Positions 8,037 to 16,805 of a stretch of 64,000 bases of DNA are shown piece by piece. A program made the position numbers and the translations under genes. Origin of the DNA: Fulvitalea axinellae (GTDB lineage Bacteria; Bacteroidota; Bacteroidia; Cytophagales; Cyclobacteriaceae). Location of the stretch: positions 496,001 to 560,000 of the forward strand of contig NZ_AP025314.1 in assembly GCF_036492835.1 (NCBI RefSeq), in the 5' to 3' direction. How positions within the stretch are numbered: the first letter of the stretch is position 1; each line of letters begins with the position of its first letter. Below the pieces are notes generated by a model. That model ran no database searches and had not been told where the DNA came from. It worked only from the letters and a program-made list of their open reading frames with translations.

Positions 8037-9074
8037 ATGAATATCCGCAAGGCTTACAGTTTCGATGATGTGCTGATCGTGCCGAAGTACAATACCATCA
8101 AGTCTAGGCAAGATGTTGATTTCACGACTAACGTGACTAAAAATCATACGCTTGACACTCCTATTTTGATCGCTAATATGGATACCGTATGTGAAAGCCC
8201 GATGGCTATTGCTGTCGGGAAATTGGGCGGTTTGGGCGTAATACACCGCTTTTTGACAGTGGAAGAGCAGGTGGCGGAGGTGAAGAAAGTGAAGGCTGAG
8301 GGATTGCTATGTGCGGCGGCGCTTGGTGTCAAGGATTATGAGGAACGCTTGGAAGCGTTGGCCAAATGTGGTGTTGACATTATCGTATTGGACATTGCGC
8401 ATGGCCATTCTATCATGACTAAAGAGGCTCTGATGTTTTCCAAAAGCGAATATCCGCACATTGACGTGATGGCCGGAAACGTGGCGAGTCATGACGCTGC
8501 CCACGACTTGGCCCGCTGGGGCGCCGATGCGATAAAAGTGGGGGTAGGTCCCGGTTCCATGTGTACCACTCGCATTATGACTGGTTGCGGAATGCCACAG
8601 CTCACGGCTATCGACGAGGTTTACGGTGCTGTGGGCGGGCGTGTCCCGATTTGCGCGGATGGGGGAATCAAACATTCCGGCGACATTGTGAAGGCTATCG
8701 GTGCTGGGGCTGATAACGTGATGATAGGTTCGTTGGTAAGCGGGACGGACGAAACGCCGGGAGATGTTATCCGGATCAAGAATCGGCCGTATAAGCTTTA
8801 TCGCGGTATGGCCAGCTTTGACGCCGCGGTTCAAAAACTGAAGAAAGATAACCAAAAGCACACGGAGGTGATAAGTGTGGAAGGCGAGAAAGTCCATACG
8901 CCGTACAAGGGCCCAGTAGAGAGGATTATCAAGCGTTTGCTTGGCGGTTTGGCTTCTGGAATGACTTATAATGGCTCCAGAACTGTTTCCGAGCTTAAAG
9001 CGAATGTGGAGTTTGTGGAGATGACTGCGTCCGGTCTTTATGAAAGTAGGGCTCATGGCCTGCGTAACACGTAA
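8037..9074 (+). CDS. IMP dehydrogenase / GMP reductase family enzyme without CBS domains
   Basis: 345 residues with a (beta/alpha)8 barrel. Catalytic loop [13 protein letters not shown] carries the nucleophilic Cys; [11 protein letters not shown] and the YRGMAS flap lead-in follow. The end ([30 protein letters not shown]) resembles IMP dehydrogenase more than classic GMP reductase, but the two CBS domains that IMPDH carries after the first 90 residues are absent. It could reduce GMP to IMP or oxidise IMP to XMP; sequence alone does not decide. It stands alone, about 150 bases after the permease gene. Confidence 0.85.
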   Translation: MNIRKAYSFDDVLIVPKYNTIKSRQDVDFTTNVTKNHTLDTPILIANMDTVCESPMAIAVGKLGGLGVIHRFLTVEEQVAEVKKVKAEGLLCAAALGVKDYEERLEALAKCGVDIIVLDIAHGHSIMTKEALMFSKSEYPHIDVMAGNVASHDAAHDLARWGADAIKVGVGPGSMCTTRIMTGCGMPQLTAIDEVYGAVGGRVPICADGGIKHSGDIVKAIGAGADNVMIGSLVSGTDETPGDVIRIKNRPYKLYRGMASFDAAVQKLKKDNQKHTEVISVEGEKVHTPYKGPVERIIKRLLGGLASGMTYNGSRTVSELKANVEFVEMTASGLYESRAHGLRNT

Positions 9075-9211
9075 AAGGGGACGAAAAACTGCGGTTAACC
9101 TACATCTGGGGATTCCCAAAGTTATTGGAGTTTAGCGTTACGCATGGTTTTCGTGCTTACTTTTACATTCCGAATAGACTTTTTATCGGTTGCGAAACGT
9201 AAACCTCAGAT

Positions 9212-9520
9212 ATGAAGAACATCTTGGACGCCTGCACGTCGGTTAGTATCGATTTGAGTACGAACAAGCTTTGGGCGGGAGTGCCGAAAAACGATTTTTC
9301 CAAAGAATATAAATGCGATTGGGTTTTCTGCTCCGGTTGGGAAGACAAAGAGCCAGTGGTTTGGGAGGGTAGTACTCCGGGTTTGGAATACGGCGAGGCG
9401 GATATTTCTGAAGTGGAAGATTACTTTGAGGAAAACTTTTCGGGTTCGGTAGAAGATATCGGTTACGATACAGATTACTGTTTTTCGCTTAGTGTCGAGA
9501 GGAGCGATTGGAAGGCGTAA
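9212..9520 (+). CDS. Small acidic hypothetical protein
   Basis: 102 residues, rich in Asp, Glu, Ser and Trp, with two or three Cys and no signal peptide or membrane segment. I do not recognise a family. Codon use fits the neighbouring plus-strand genes, and it lies in the same direction as its neighbours with normal gaps, which favours a real gene. A longer open frame on the opposite strand overlaps it but has unlikely composition. It could be a small immunity-like or regulatory protein; there is no direct evidence. Confidence 0.55.
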   Translation: MKNILDACTSVSIDLSTNKLWAGVPKNDFSKEYKCDWVFCSGWEDKEPVVWEGSTPGLEYGEADISEVEDYFEENFSGSVEDIGYDTDYCFSLSVERSDWKA

Positions 9521-9679
9521 AACATAGTCCATTTTCCCATTGGAATTTTTGGGGGACGTAAAGTGCGTTTTGCCTTGTTTTTTGGATAAGTCCGTGTATG
9601 GCTTATATTTACCTCTCAGTAGGCGTGCGCCTTCCCAAGGCGGTTGCGCTGGCAAACTCAAACCAGAAAGACAGACCAA

Positions 9680-10885
9680 ATGAGAATCGGTATTATAAAA
9701 GAAGGCAAAGTCCCCGTTGACCACCGGGTGCCTTTCACGCCCGATCAGGCCAAGGAAATCGAAAAGCTTTTCCCGGAAGTGGAGGTAAAAGTGGAAAGCA
9801 GTGACGTGCGTTGCTTCCCTGACAGCGATTACGCCACGTTAGGTTTGGAAATCCGCAAAGACGTGGAAGATTGCGACGTTCTTTTCGGCGTTAAGGAAGT
9901 TCCGATAGAAAGCCTTATACCTAACAAAACCTATTTCTTTTTTTCGCACACAATCAAGAAACAGCCTTATAACAAGGACCTACTAAAAGCCATATTAGCC
10001 AAAAACATCCGGCTGATAGATTATGAATGCCTGACTAACACCCTCGGACAACGAGTGGTGGCTTTTGGGCGCTATGCCGGAATAGTCGGGGCATACAACG
10101 GTCTGCTGACTTATGGGAAAAAGTTTGACTTGTTTGAGCTAAAGCCTGCTCACCAGTGCTTGGATATGGAAGAACTCTTTGGCGAGTTGGACAAGGTGTC
10201 GCTTCCGGGCGTAAAAATCGCTCTGACTGGCGCTGGCCGGGTGTCAAACGGAAGTGTGGAGGTGTTGGAGCGTGCCGGAATACGCAGAGTTGGAGCGGAA
10301 GAGTTTTTGGAAGAGAACTTTTCGGACGCAGTCTATGCTCAGTTAGATGTGGAAGACTACAACAAACGCAAAGACGGTGGCGCTTTTGACAAAAAAGAAT
10401 TCTTCGCTGATCCATCCGGTTACGAAAGCAATTTTCTTCGTTTCCTTCCCCATGCCGACATCTTGGTGGCAGGAGCCTTCTGGGCGCCTGAGGCCCCTGC
10501 ACTTTTCACTGCTGAAGATGTTAGCAGTTCGGATTTCAACATAAAAGTAGTGGCCGATATCACTTGCGATATTCGCGGTTCAATTCCGACAACGGTACGC
10601 CCTTCTACTATTGATGACCCTATATACGATTACGAACCCTCGATCGACGAGGCGGTTCCGGCTTTTGCCGAACCCGGTCGCTTGACAGTCATGGCCGTTG
10701 ACAATTTGCCTTGCGAATTGCCGAGAGACGCTTCAGCCAGTTTCGGGGAGAATTTGATCAAATTCGTATTGCCTTCGCTTTTGGGTGAGGATTCTGACGG
10801 AATAATCCACCGGGCAACTATAGCCGAGAACGGAGAATTGGGGGAGCATTACCAATACTTGAGCGACTATGCCGAAGTAGTGTGA
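9680..10885 (+). CDS. Alanine dehydrogenase / saccharopine dehydrogenase-like NAD(P) oxidoreductase
   Basis: 401 residues from the ATG at 9680; an upstream in-frame start would add 12 atypical residues, so the internal ATG, giving MRIGIIKEGKVPVDHR, is preferred. The N-terminus matches the AlaDh/PNT family (substrate-binding Lys and Arg in the KEGK and DHRV region), followed by a Rossmann part with ALTGAGRVSNG around 185-195. Lysine-forming saccharopine dehydrogenases share this layout. The late conserved stretch VDNLPCELPRDAS is typical of that subgroup. The substrate (alanine, saccharopine or another amino acid) is not decided by sequence. A strong terminator follows. Confidence 0.8.
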   Translation: MRIGIIKEGKVPVDHRVPFTPDQAKEIEKLFPEVEVKVESSDVRCFPDSDYATLGLEIRKDVEDCDVLFGVKEVPIESLIPNKTYFFFSHTIKKQPYNKDLLKAILAKNIRLIDYECLTNTLGQRVVAFGRYAGIVGAYNGLLTYGKKFDLFELKPAHQCLDMEELFGELDKVSLPGVKIALTGAGRVSNGSVEVLERAGIRRVGAEEFLEENFSDAVYAQLDVEDYNKRKDGGAFDKKEFFADPSGYESNFLRFLPHADILVAGAFWAPEAPALFTAEDVSSSDFNIKVVADITCDIRGSIPTTVRPSTIDDPIYDYEPSIDEAVPAFAEPGRLTVMAVDNLPCELPRDASASFGENLIKFVLPSLLGEDSDGIIHRATIAENGELGEHYQYLSDYAEVV

Positions 10886-10904
10886 ATGTCTCTTGTCGCT
10901 AAAA

Positions 10905-10945
10905 AAAGAAAGAGGTGTTTCCGTTCACAGGAAACACCTCTTTTG
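10905..10945. terminator. Bidirectional terminator between convergent genes
   Basis: A perfect 11-bp stem (gaggtgtttcc / ggaaacacctc) with a 7-base loop has an A run on the left and a T run on the right, so it can serve the oxidoreductase gene on the plus strand and the DUF4286 gene on the minus strand. Confidence 0.9.
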
Positions 10946-10964
10946 CTTTCGGGTGGTGTATGTT

Positions 10965-11264
10965 TTAAATCTCTTCCAGCATGGTTGCGAAAGACACTAC
11001 CTTGTTGCCGAACTTAGTGGTAAGTTCCGCCAGAATAGAGGAGTTTTTCTCGAAACAGGTTTCCAACTCCGCCAAATCATCGACGAACAGCTGTAAAGCG
11101 TAAGTCTCCCCTTCGCTTTGCGAGTCATGCATCATCCTAAGGAATTTATACTCCTTAATGTACTCTGACTGCGCTACAGCGGGGATATAGCGCTCGTTCA
11201 TCCAAGCTGTCCAGACCTTCTCGACACTTTTTTCTGTATTGAATGTGATATTATAGAGTATCAT
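10965..11264 (-). CDS. DUF4286 family protein
   Basis: 99 residues from the ATG at 11264, which yields the family-typical start MILYNITFN; an upstream ATG would add five residues. The ferredoxin-like small protein belongs to a family known from Bacteroidota (DUF4286) with no established function. Visible are LRMMHDS and the LQLFVDD segment in the middle. No signal peptide. It converges on the oxidoreductase gene and is divergent from carB, with which it shares the 370-base region at 11.3-11.6 kb. Confidence 0.82.
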   Translation of the reverse strand: MILYNITFNTEKSVEKVWTAWMNERYIPAVAQSEYIKEYKFLRMMHDSQSEGETYALQLFVDDLAELETCFEKNSSILAELTTKFGNKVVSFATMLEEI

Positions 11265-11635
11265 GTTATCAAAATTCACTATTATTCCTTTATTTCGCGA
11301 AGATATTCGCCAAAGTAATTCGTGTCACATATTTGAAGCCGAATCTTTTTCAAATGTTAAACGAGTCAAAAATAAATAGTTGGAACAGCCGGACGGAAAG
11401 CTCCGGGCCCGAGTTTTCCCCAGGTGTGGGGAAGCAAAAGGGGATTCTCTTTTCGGGAGCCTGTTCGCTGTTATTGATTGGGGCGAATACGGAAACGGTT
11501 TTTATTGATTCATCGGATTATATTTCAAAAAGAGCTATTGGTCTTGGCCAGTAGCTCTTTTTTTATGCCCGAGAATTTTACAGCCGAGCTCAAAAGAAGC
11601 AACATTTATAACAATACTTCATTCTCAAGATCAAA
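11265..11635 (+). promoter_or_regulatory. Long structured leader upstream of carB
   Basis: About 370 bases without a convincing gene between divergent genes. It contains several self-complementary stretches (ttcccc / ggggaa around 11414-11432) and a complete intrinsic terminator at 11527-11564, 72 bases before the carB start. This layout fits either an attenuator controlling carB or an independent short RNA. The only open frame in it (from 11333) has no recognisable features. Confidence 0.45.
11527..11564 (+). terminator. Intrinsic terminator in the carB leader
   Basis: Stem gagctattgg / ccagtagctc (one G-T pair), extended by flanking A and T residues, 6-base loop, then seven T. It points toward carB but stands before its start codon. 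Confidence 0.8.
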
Positions 11636-14452
11636 ATGCCAAAGGACAACAGCATTAAATCGGTACTTATCATTGGTAGTGGCCCAATCGTTATCGGTCA
11701 GGCCTGCGAGTTCGACTATTCAGGATCTCAAGCTTCTCGCTCCCTCAGGGAAGAGGGGATCGAGGTGATTCTGATCAACTCGAACCCAGCCACGATCATG
11801 ACAGACAACGTGACAGCGGATCACGTTTACCTGCTGCCCTTGGAGAAAAAATCCATTAAGCAGATCCTTGAAAAGCACGACATCGACGCGGTACTCCCAA
11901 CAATGGGCGGACAGACGGCCCTAAACCTGGCTATCGACTGCCAGAATGCCGGACTGTGGGAAAAGTACGACGTGAGGATCATCGGTGTGGACATCGACGC
12001 CATCCAGATGACCGAAGACCGTGAGAAATTCCGCTTGAGGATGAAAGAGCTCGGCGTACACGTTTGTAAAGGTGAAACGGCCACTTCTTTCCTCCACGGT
12101 AAAGAAATCGCCCAGGAAATTGGCTTTCCTTTGGTAATCCGTCCTTCGTTTACCCTCGGTGGTACGGGCGGTGGTTTTGTTGAGAAGCCGGAAGACTTCG
12201 ACAAAGCTTTGACCAAAGGCCTGCACGCATCGCCGGTACATGAAGTACTGATCGAGCAGAGTATTTTGGGATGGAAAGAATACGAGCTTGAGCTGTTGCG
12301 CGACAGCGTGGGCAACGTGATCATCATCTGTTCTATCGAGAACTTTGACCCGATGGGCGTTCACACGGGCGATTCGATCACAGTGGCGCCGGCCATGACG
12401 CTTTCCGATTCTTTGTATCAGGAAATCCGCGACCAGGCCATCATGATGATGAACGGAATCGGGGAATTTGCCGGTGGCTGTAACGTACAGTTCTCGGTTA
12501 GCCCTACTACCGACGAGATTATCGGTATCGAGATCAACCCTCGTGTATCTCGTTCTTCGGCCTTGGCATCGAAAGCGACTGGTTACCCAATCGCGAAGGT
12601 TGCCGCCAAGTTGGCGATCGGTTACAACCTCGACGAGATCGAAAACCAGATTACCAAGACTACTTCGGCCTTCTTCGAGCCTAGCATCGACTACACTATC
12701 GTGAAGATCCCTCGTTGGAACTTCGAGAAGTTCGAAGGCGCTGACAAATCGCTCGGTCTTCAGATGAAAGCCGTGGGCGAGGTTATGGGTATTGGACGTA
12801 ACTTTCAGGAAGCTTTGCAGAAGGCTTGCCAGTCGTTGGAGATCAAGCGTAACGGATTGGGCGCCGACGGCAAAAGCCTCGTAGACCAGCAGGTAATCGT
12901 AGAAAGCCTCAAGCATCCGAGCTGGGACCGTTTGTTCCATATTTACGACGCCTTCAAGCTTGGCCTTTCGTTCCGCAAGATCCAGAAGCTTACCCATATC
13001 GACCCTTGGTTCCTGACTCAGATCGAAGAGTTGGTGGCCTTGGAAAAAGAGATCGAGGCTAACAGCATCGAGACGATCTCGCGCGAACTTCTGCTTGTCG
13101 CCAAAGAAAAAGGCTACGCCGACCGTCAGTTGGCCCACTTGCTGGGTTGCTTGGAAAGCCAAGTCTTCAAAAAGCGCTACGACGAATACAACATCAAGCG
13201 CGTATATAAAATGGTGGACACCTGCGCCGCCGAGTTTGAGGCCAAGACTCCTTATTACTACTCTACCTTCGGCGGAGAGAATGAGGCGATCAAGACCGAC
13301 AAGAAGAAGATCGTGGTATTGGGCGCCGGCCCTAACCGTATCGGCCAAGGTATCGAGTTCGACTACTGCTGTGTACACGGCGTGTTGGCGGCGAAAGAGG
13401 CCGGTTACGAGACCATCATGATCAACTGTAACCCGGAGACGGTATCGACTGACTTCGATATCTCTGACAGACTGTACTTCGAGCCTGTATTCTGGGAGCA
13501 TATCTACGAAATCATCCTGCACGAGCAGCCAGAAGGCGTTATCGTACAACTTGGTGGACAAACTGCCCTTAAGTTGGCTGACAAGTTGACCCGTTACGGC
13601 ATCAAGATCATCGGTACTAGCTTTGAGGCTCTGGATTTGGCCGAAGACCGCGGACGTTTCTCAAAACTCCTCGCCGACAACGAGATCCCTTACCCTAAGT
13701 TCGGTGTATGTACTGACGCTGACGAGGCTCTCGAGCAAGCCAAGGAACTCGGGTTCCCATTGCTCGTACGCCCATCGTACGTATTGGGTGGCCAGTACAT
13801 GAAGATCGTTATCAACGAGCAGGAGCTTGAGGAGCATATCGTAAACATCCTTCGCGAGATCCCTGGCAACCAAGTATTGCTTGACCACTTCTTGGACGGA
13901 GCTATCGAGGCGGAAGCCGACGCCATCTGCGACGGTGAGAATGTCCACATCGTGGGAATTATGCAGCACATTGAACCGGCGGGTATCCACTCGGGTGACT
14001 CTTACGCCGTGTTGCCTCCTTACAACTTGGGCGACTTTGTGATGAAGCAAATCGAGAACATCACCAAGAAAATCGCCGTTGAGTTGCAGACCAAAGGTTT
14101 GATCAACATCCAGTTCGCCATCAAAGACGACAAGGTGTACGTGATCGAGGCCAACCCGCGCGCTTCTCGTACCGTGCCGTTTATCTGCAAAGCTTACCAA
14201 GAGCCATACGTAAACTACGCTACCAAAGTAATGCTCGGCGACAAGAGGGTAACCGATTTCAATTTCCAGCCAGTGAAGGAAGGCTACGCCATCAAGGTGC
14301 CGGTATTCTCGTTCAACAAATTCCCGAACGTGAACAAAGAGCTCGGGCCAGAGATGAAATCGACTGGAGAGGCTATCTACTTCATCGAAGACCTTTTCGA
14401 TGACTACTTCCTCAAAATCTACTCGGAAAGAAACCTTTACCTGAGCAAGTAA
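11636..14452 (+). CDS. carB: Carbamoyl-phosphate synthase large subunit, short form
   Basis: 938 residues. Makes carbamoyl phosphate from bicarbonate, ammonia supplied by CarA, and two ATP, for pyrimidines and arginine. Both ATP-grasp halves are present: the first begins with SVLIIGSGPIVIGQACEFDYSG, the second around residue 555 with KIVVLGAGPNRIGQGIEFDY, each followed by PTMGGQTALN or VQLGGQTALK. It ends at the close of the second ATP-grasp domain (SERNLYLSK), about 130 residues short of the E. coli enzyme, so the C-terminal allosteric domain that binds UMP and ornithine is missing. The carA gene is not nearby. There is no sign of truncation by a frameshift. Confidence 0.95.
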   Translation: MPKDNSIKSVLIIGSGPIVIGQACEFDYSGSQASRSLREEGIEVILINSNPATIMTDNVTADHVYLLPLEKKSIKQILEKHDIDAVLPTMGGQTALNLAIDCQNAGLWEKYDVRIIGVDIDAIQMTEDREKFRLRMKELGVHVCKGETATSFLHGKEIAQEIGFPLVIRPSFTLGGTGGGFVEKPEDFDKALTKGLHASPVHEVLIEQSILGWKEYELELLRDSVGNVIIICSIENFDPMGVHTGDSITVAPAMTLSDSLYQEIRDQAIMMMNGIGEFAGGCNVQFSVSPTTDEIIGIEINPRVSRSSALASKATGYPIAKVAAKLAIGYNLDEIENQITKTTSAFFEPSIDYTIVKIPRWNFEKFEGADKSLGLQMKAVGEVMGIGRNFQEALQKACQSLEIKRNGLGADGKSLVDQQVIVESLKHPSWDRLFHIYDAFKLGLSFRKIQKLTHIDPWFLTQIEELVALEKEIEANSIETISRELLLVAKEKGYADRQLAHLLGCLESQVFKKRYDEYNIKRVYKMVDTCAAEFEAKTPYYYSTFGGENEAIKTDKKKIVVLGAGPNRIGQGIEFDYCCVHGVLAAKEAGYETIMINCNPETVSTDFDISDRLYFEPVFWEHIYEIILHEQPEGVIVQLGGQTALKLADKLTRYGIKIIGTSFEALDLAEDRGRFSKLLADNEIPYPKFGVCTDADEALEQAKELGFPLLVRPSYVLGGQYMKIVINEQELEEHIVNILREIPGNQVLLDHFLDGAIEAEADAICDGENVHIVGIMQHIEPAGIHSGDSYAVLPPYNLGDFVMKQIENITKKIAVELQTKGLINIQFAIKDDKVYVIEANPRASRTVPFICKAYQEPYVNYATKVMLGDKRVTDFNFQPVKEGYAIKVPVFSFNKFPNVNKELGPEMKSTGEAIYFIEDLFDDYFLKIYSERNLYLSK

Positions 14453-14500
14453 TTGCCGGGATAATATAGTTTCAGCGGAGAATCCTCAGTTCTCTATGAC

Positions 14501-14545
14501 AAAAAGCGTCCGCATCGGTCTTCCGACGGGCGCTTTTTCTTTTTT
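14501..14545 (+). terminator. Terminator after carB
   Basis: Outer stem aaaagcgtcc / gggcgctttt with one G-T pair, inner stem tcgg / ccga, followed by a long T-rich run. Confidence 0.8.
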
Positions 14546-14634
14546 GGCGGTATTGGGAATCAGAGGATTCAGGTTTTGCTCGGTAACTTTAGCGTACTTT
14601 CCGTGTTTTCACTTTGGCCATAGTGCCCTTAACT

Positions 14635-16665
14635 ATGTTTGAGCAAAGACAGCGAAGACCGGATAGGCGCCAAGGAGCGAAGGATGGAGGCTCGGATCCC
14701 GTAGCGCAGGCTATGTGGCGCCCGGCCCGATTGTTACGTTCCTCTAGGCTATATAAGGAAGGGCGGAAGAGGTCTCGTAATGTGGGAAAATACAAGGATT
14801 TTTCGGCGGGTGAACGCATATTGATTGATGACGAAGGGGTGTTACGGGAGACTTGGACTAAAGAAGGTACAACGTCTAAGTGGATGAAAGGGCCTGTTAC
14901 AGTTCCTGAAGATGAGGACGCCGCGTATGATGATTGGTACGAGGCTTTGACTGATAAGACACCCGATAGGCTTTTTGTAAAGGACGGAACTTTTGAGTTT
15001 ATAGAACCCAGCGGTTCTTTTCAGGGGCTAATGAGATTTTTGGCTTTGGTAAGGCTTAATGACCAAGAAGGTCGTATAGGTAACCGAAGATCGATTATGG
15101 AGTCGGATGATGAGGAAGAGATTTGTTCCGATTTGCGTAGCCTATACCATGGAAGTACTGTGCGCAAGGCCAAAGGTCAAGACGCAGAGACTTACGCTTC
15201 GGAATTGTCCAGACTTATAGCGGGAAGAGTACCTGAATCGGCTATGACTTTCGGTGTTCAGAAATCACCGACACTTTCTAAAGAGGTTAGGGACATGCCT
15301 GACGCTCACGAGCGTTTGAAGGGAGCGTTGCATTTCTTTCCGCCGGTTGCGCGCCGAAAGGCTGAGCGAGTAACTAGTCAGGGTGTGGAAATGTCGGGTG
15401 TCGGCGCTACTAAAGGCGCCACTATTAGTTCGGACACTTCATTTTTCTACCGTGTTTATGTCAACGTGGAGGCTCCTTATGTGCATGAGGTATTGCCTGT
15501 GGTCTTTAGTCTGATAGACCATCCAGGCTCCACGGGACGATATGGAGTGGTGGATGTTTCGCTGTCGCCATATCGCAGTATTCATAAGGTATCGGAGCCA
15601 TTGATAATTTACGTGCAAGGTGAGGAAGGTTTGCAATCGGTAAAGTTAGCCATGTCCACTTTGGCGAAAGATCGTCCCGAATATTTTGCGGATGAGATAC
15701 CGGCTATGACAGAGCCTTTTGGCAAAGGTTTGAGCTGGGGGCAAGAATCGGTAAGTATGGATACCGAAGAGATGGGCGACCGGGTGGCGGGTAGCGTGAA
15801 ACGATATCTGGGAAGGGTAAAGGGCTTGCTGGATCAACCGAAAGGCTGGGCGGGGCGTTTGTGGAATTTTAGAAAGTGGGATGAATTAGCTACGTTGTGT
15901 TTCAAGACCCAAGAGCAAATACAACGACAAGGCGGTGTCTGTTATGGTCTAAATAAGCGTGAATTGTTGCGGATGAACGAATTGTCGGGCAAGTTGGCTA
16001 ACGAGTGGATGAGCGATTACGTGGAGGAATGGTTGCGAAAGGGAGCTTCCGCTACGAGAAAGAACGCATCATTCAGAGATACTAGACTTGAAGCGATTTC
16101 CCATTCGCTTACTGGTTTAAACTTTACTGACGATCAGCAGACTGCAAGGGCTATGAGCAGTTTTAAAGCTTCGGGGATTGATTTTTTTAATCCTCACTTA
16201 CCTTTGGCAAGCCAACATAGCGGTACGGAAGATTGGGAATTTTGGGATGCTGTCAAGCATGACGAAAGTACAATGAGTAAGGAGACGGCCGAGGAAGCTA
16301 CAGACTTCAAGGTAGTGTTTGGCGTAGCGCACGGGGAAGAGTTGGGGTTAAGAAAATCGGAGGCCAAGGCCAAATTATTAGCGGAACTGGCTAAGAAAAA
16401 AGAGGAAGAGACAAGGAAAGGAGCTTCCGGAGGTACGTATGCTGAAGGTTTTACTGACCCGCTAGGAGCTGTAGAGTGGGTTACTACCGAAGCGCCAACT
16501 CCCGCCGTTCCGATTCCCGTAAAAGAGGAAGAACATCAGGATTTGCCTCCGCAAACTGGCGGTAGCCTATCGAATTCGGAAGGGAAAGAGTCAAAGCGGA
16601 GCGAATCTCCGGAACCGATAGTGGGCTCGCAGAGTAGTTACACTTCAGATCTGTTCCCATTATAA
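14635..16665 (+). CDS. Large protein with HopA1-effector-like central domain
   Basis: 676 residues from the ATG at 14635; a TTG 21 bases earlier is also possible. The first 50 residues are Arg/Lys rich and look unfolded. No signal peptide or membrane segment. The middle (about 265-395) has the order of features I associate with the HopA1 family (type III effector of Pseudomonas syringae, also in cyanobacteria and lanthipeptide loci): FYRVYVNV at 271-278, LIIYVQG at 323-329, then IPAMTEPFGKGLSWGQE at 355-371. The final 120 residues are a Lys/Glu-rich helix and a Pro/Ser-rich tail. It is a single gene between carB and an aminotransferase. Function could be a secreted toxin or effector, or a phospho-Ser/Thr lyase-like enzyme; this is inference from remembered family patterns. 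Confidence 0.5.
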   Translation: MFEQRQRRPDRRQGAKDGGSDPVAQAMWRPARLLRSSRLYKEGRKRSRNVGKYKDFSAGERILIDDEGVLRETWTKEGTTSKWMKGPVTVPEDEDAAYDDWYEALTDKTPDRLFVKDGTFEFIEPSGSFQGLMRFLALVRLNDQEGRIGNRRSIMESDDEEEICSDLRSLYHGSTVRKAKGQDAETYASELSRLIAGRVPESAMTFGVQKSPTLSKEVRDMPDAHERLKGALHFFPPVARRKAERVTSQGVEMSGVGATKGATISSDTSFFYRVYVNVEAPYVHEVLPVVFSLIDHPGSTGRYGVVDVSLSPYRSIHKVSEPLIIYVQGEEGLQSVKLAMSTLAKDRPEYFADEIPAMTEPFGKGLSWGQESVSMDTEEMGDRVAGSVKRYLGRVKGLLDQPKGWAGRLWNFRKWDELATLCFKTQEQIQRQGGVCYGLNKRELLRMNELSGKLANEWMSDYVEEWLRKGASATRKNASFRDTRLEAISHSLTGLNFTDDQQTARAMSSFKASGIDFFNPHLPLASQHSGTEDWEFWDAVKHDESTMSKETAEEATDFKVVFGVAHGEELGLRKSEAKAKLLAELAKKKEEETRKGASGGTYAEGFTDPLGAVEWVTTEAPTPAVPIPVKEEEHQDLPPQTGGSLSNSEGKESKRSESPEPIVGSQSSYTSDLFPL

Positions 16666-16680
16666 AATTGGAGGCCAACG

Positions 16681-16713
16681 AAAAAGCCCTCGCCAAGTAA
16701 GCAAGGGCTTTTG
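16681..16713. terminator. Terminator between convergent genes
   Basis: Stem aagccctcgc / gcaagggctt with one mismatch and a 7-base loop, A run on the left and T run on the right. It lies between the HopA1-like gene and the aminotransferase gene. Confidence 0.75.
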
Positions 16714-16805
16714 TGATTACGCAGAGCGTATTTTTCTAGTGTATTCAAGTAAAGAAGCCTTGATTCATCGTGCGTTGAATAAGACCGAACCCTTTACTTT
16801 TTTTC

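Noticed and set aside
11921..13561. 546-codon minus-strand frame inside carB
   Set aside because: Long open antisense frame caused by codon bias of carB; no recognisable domain.
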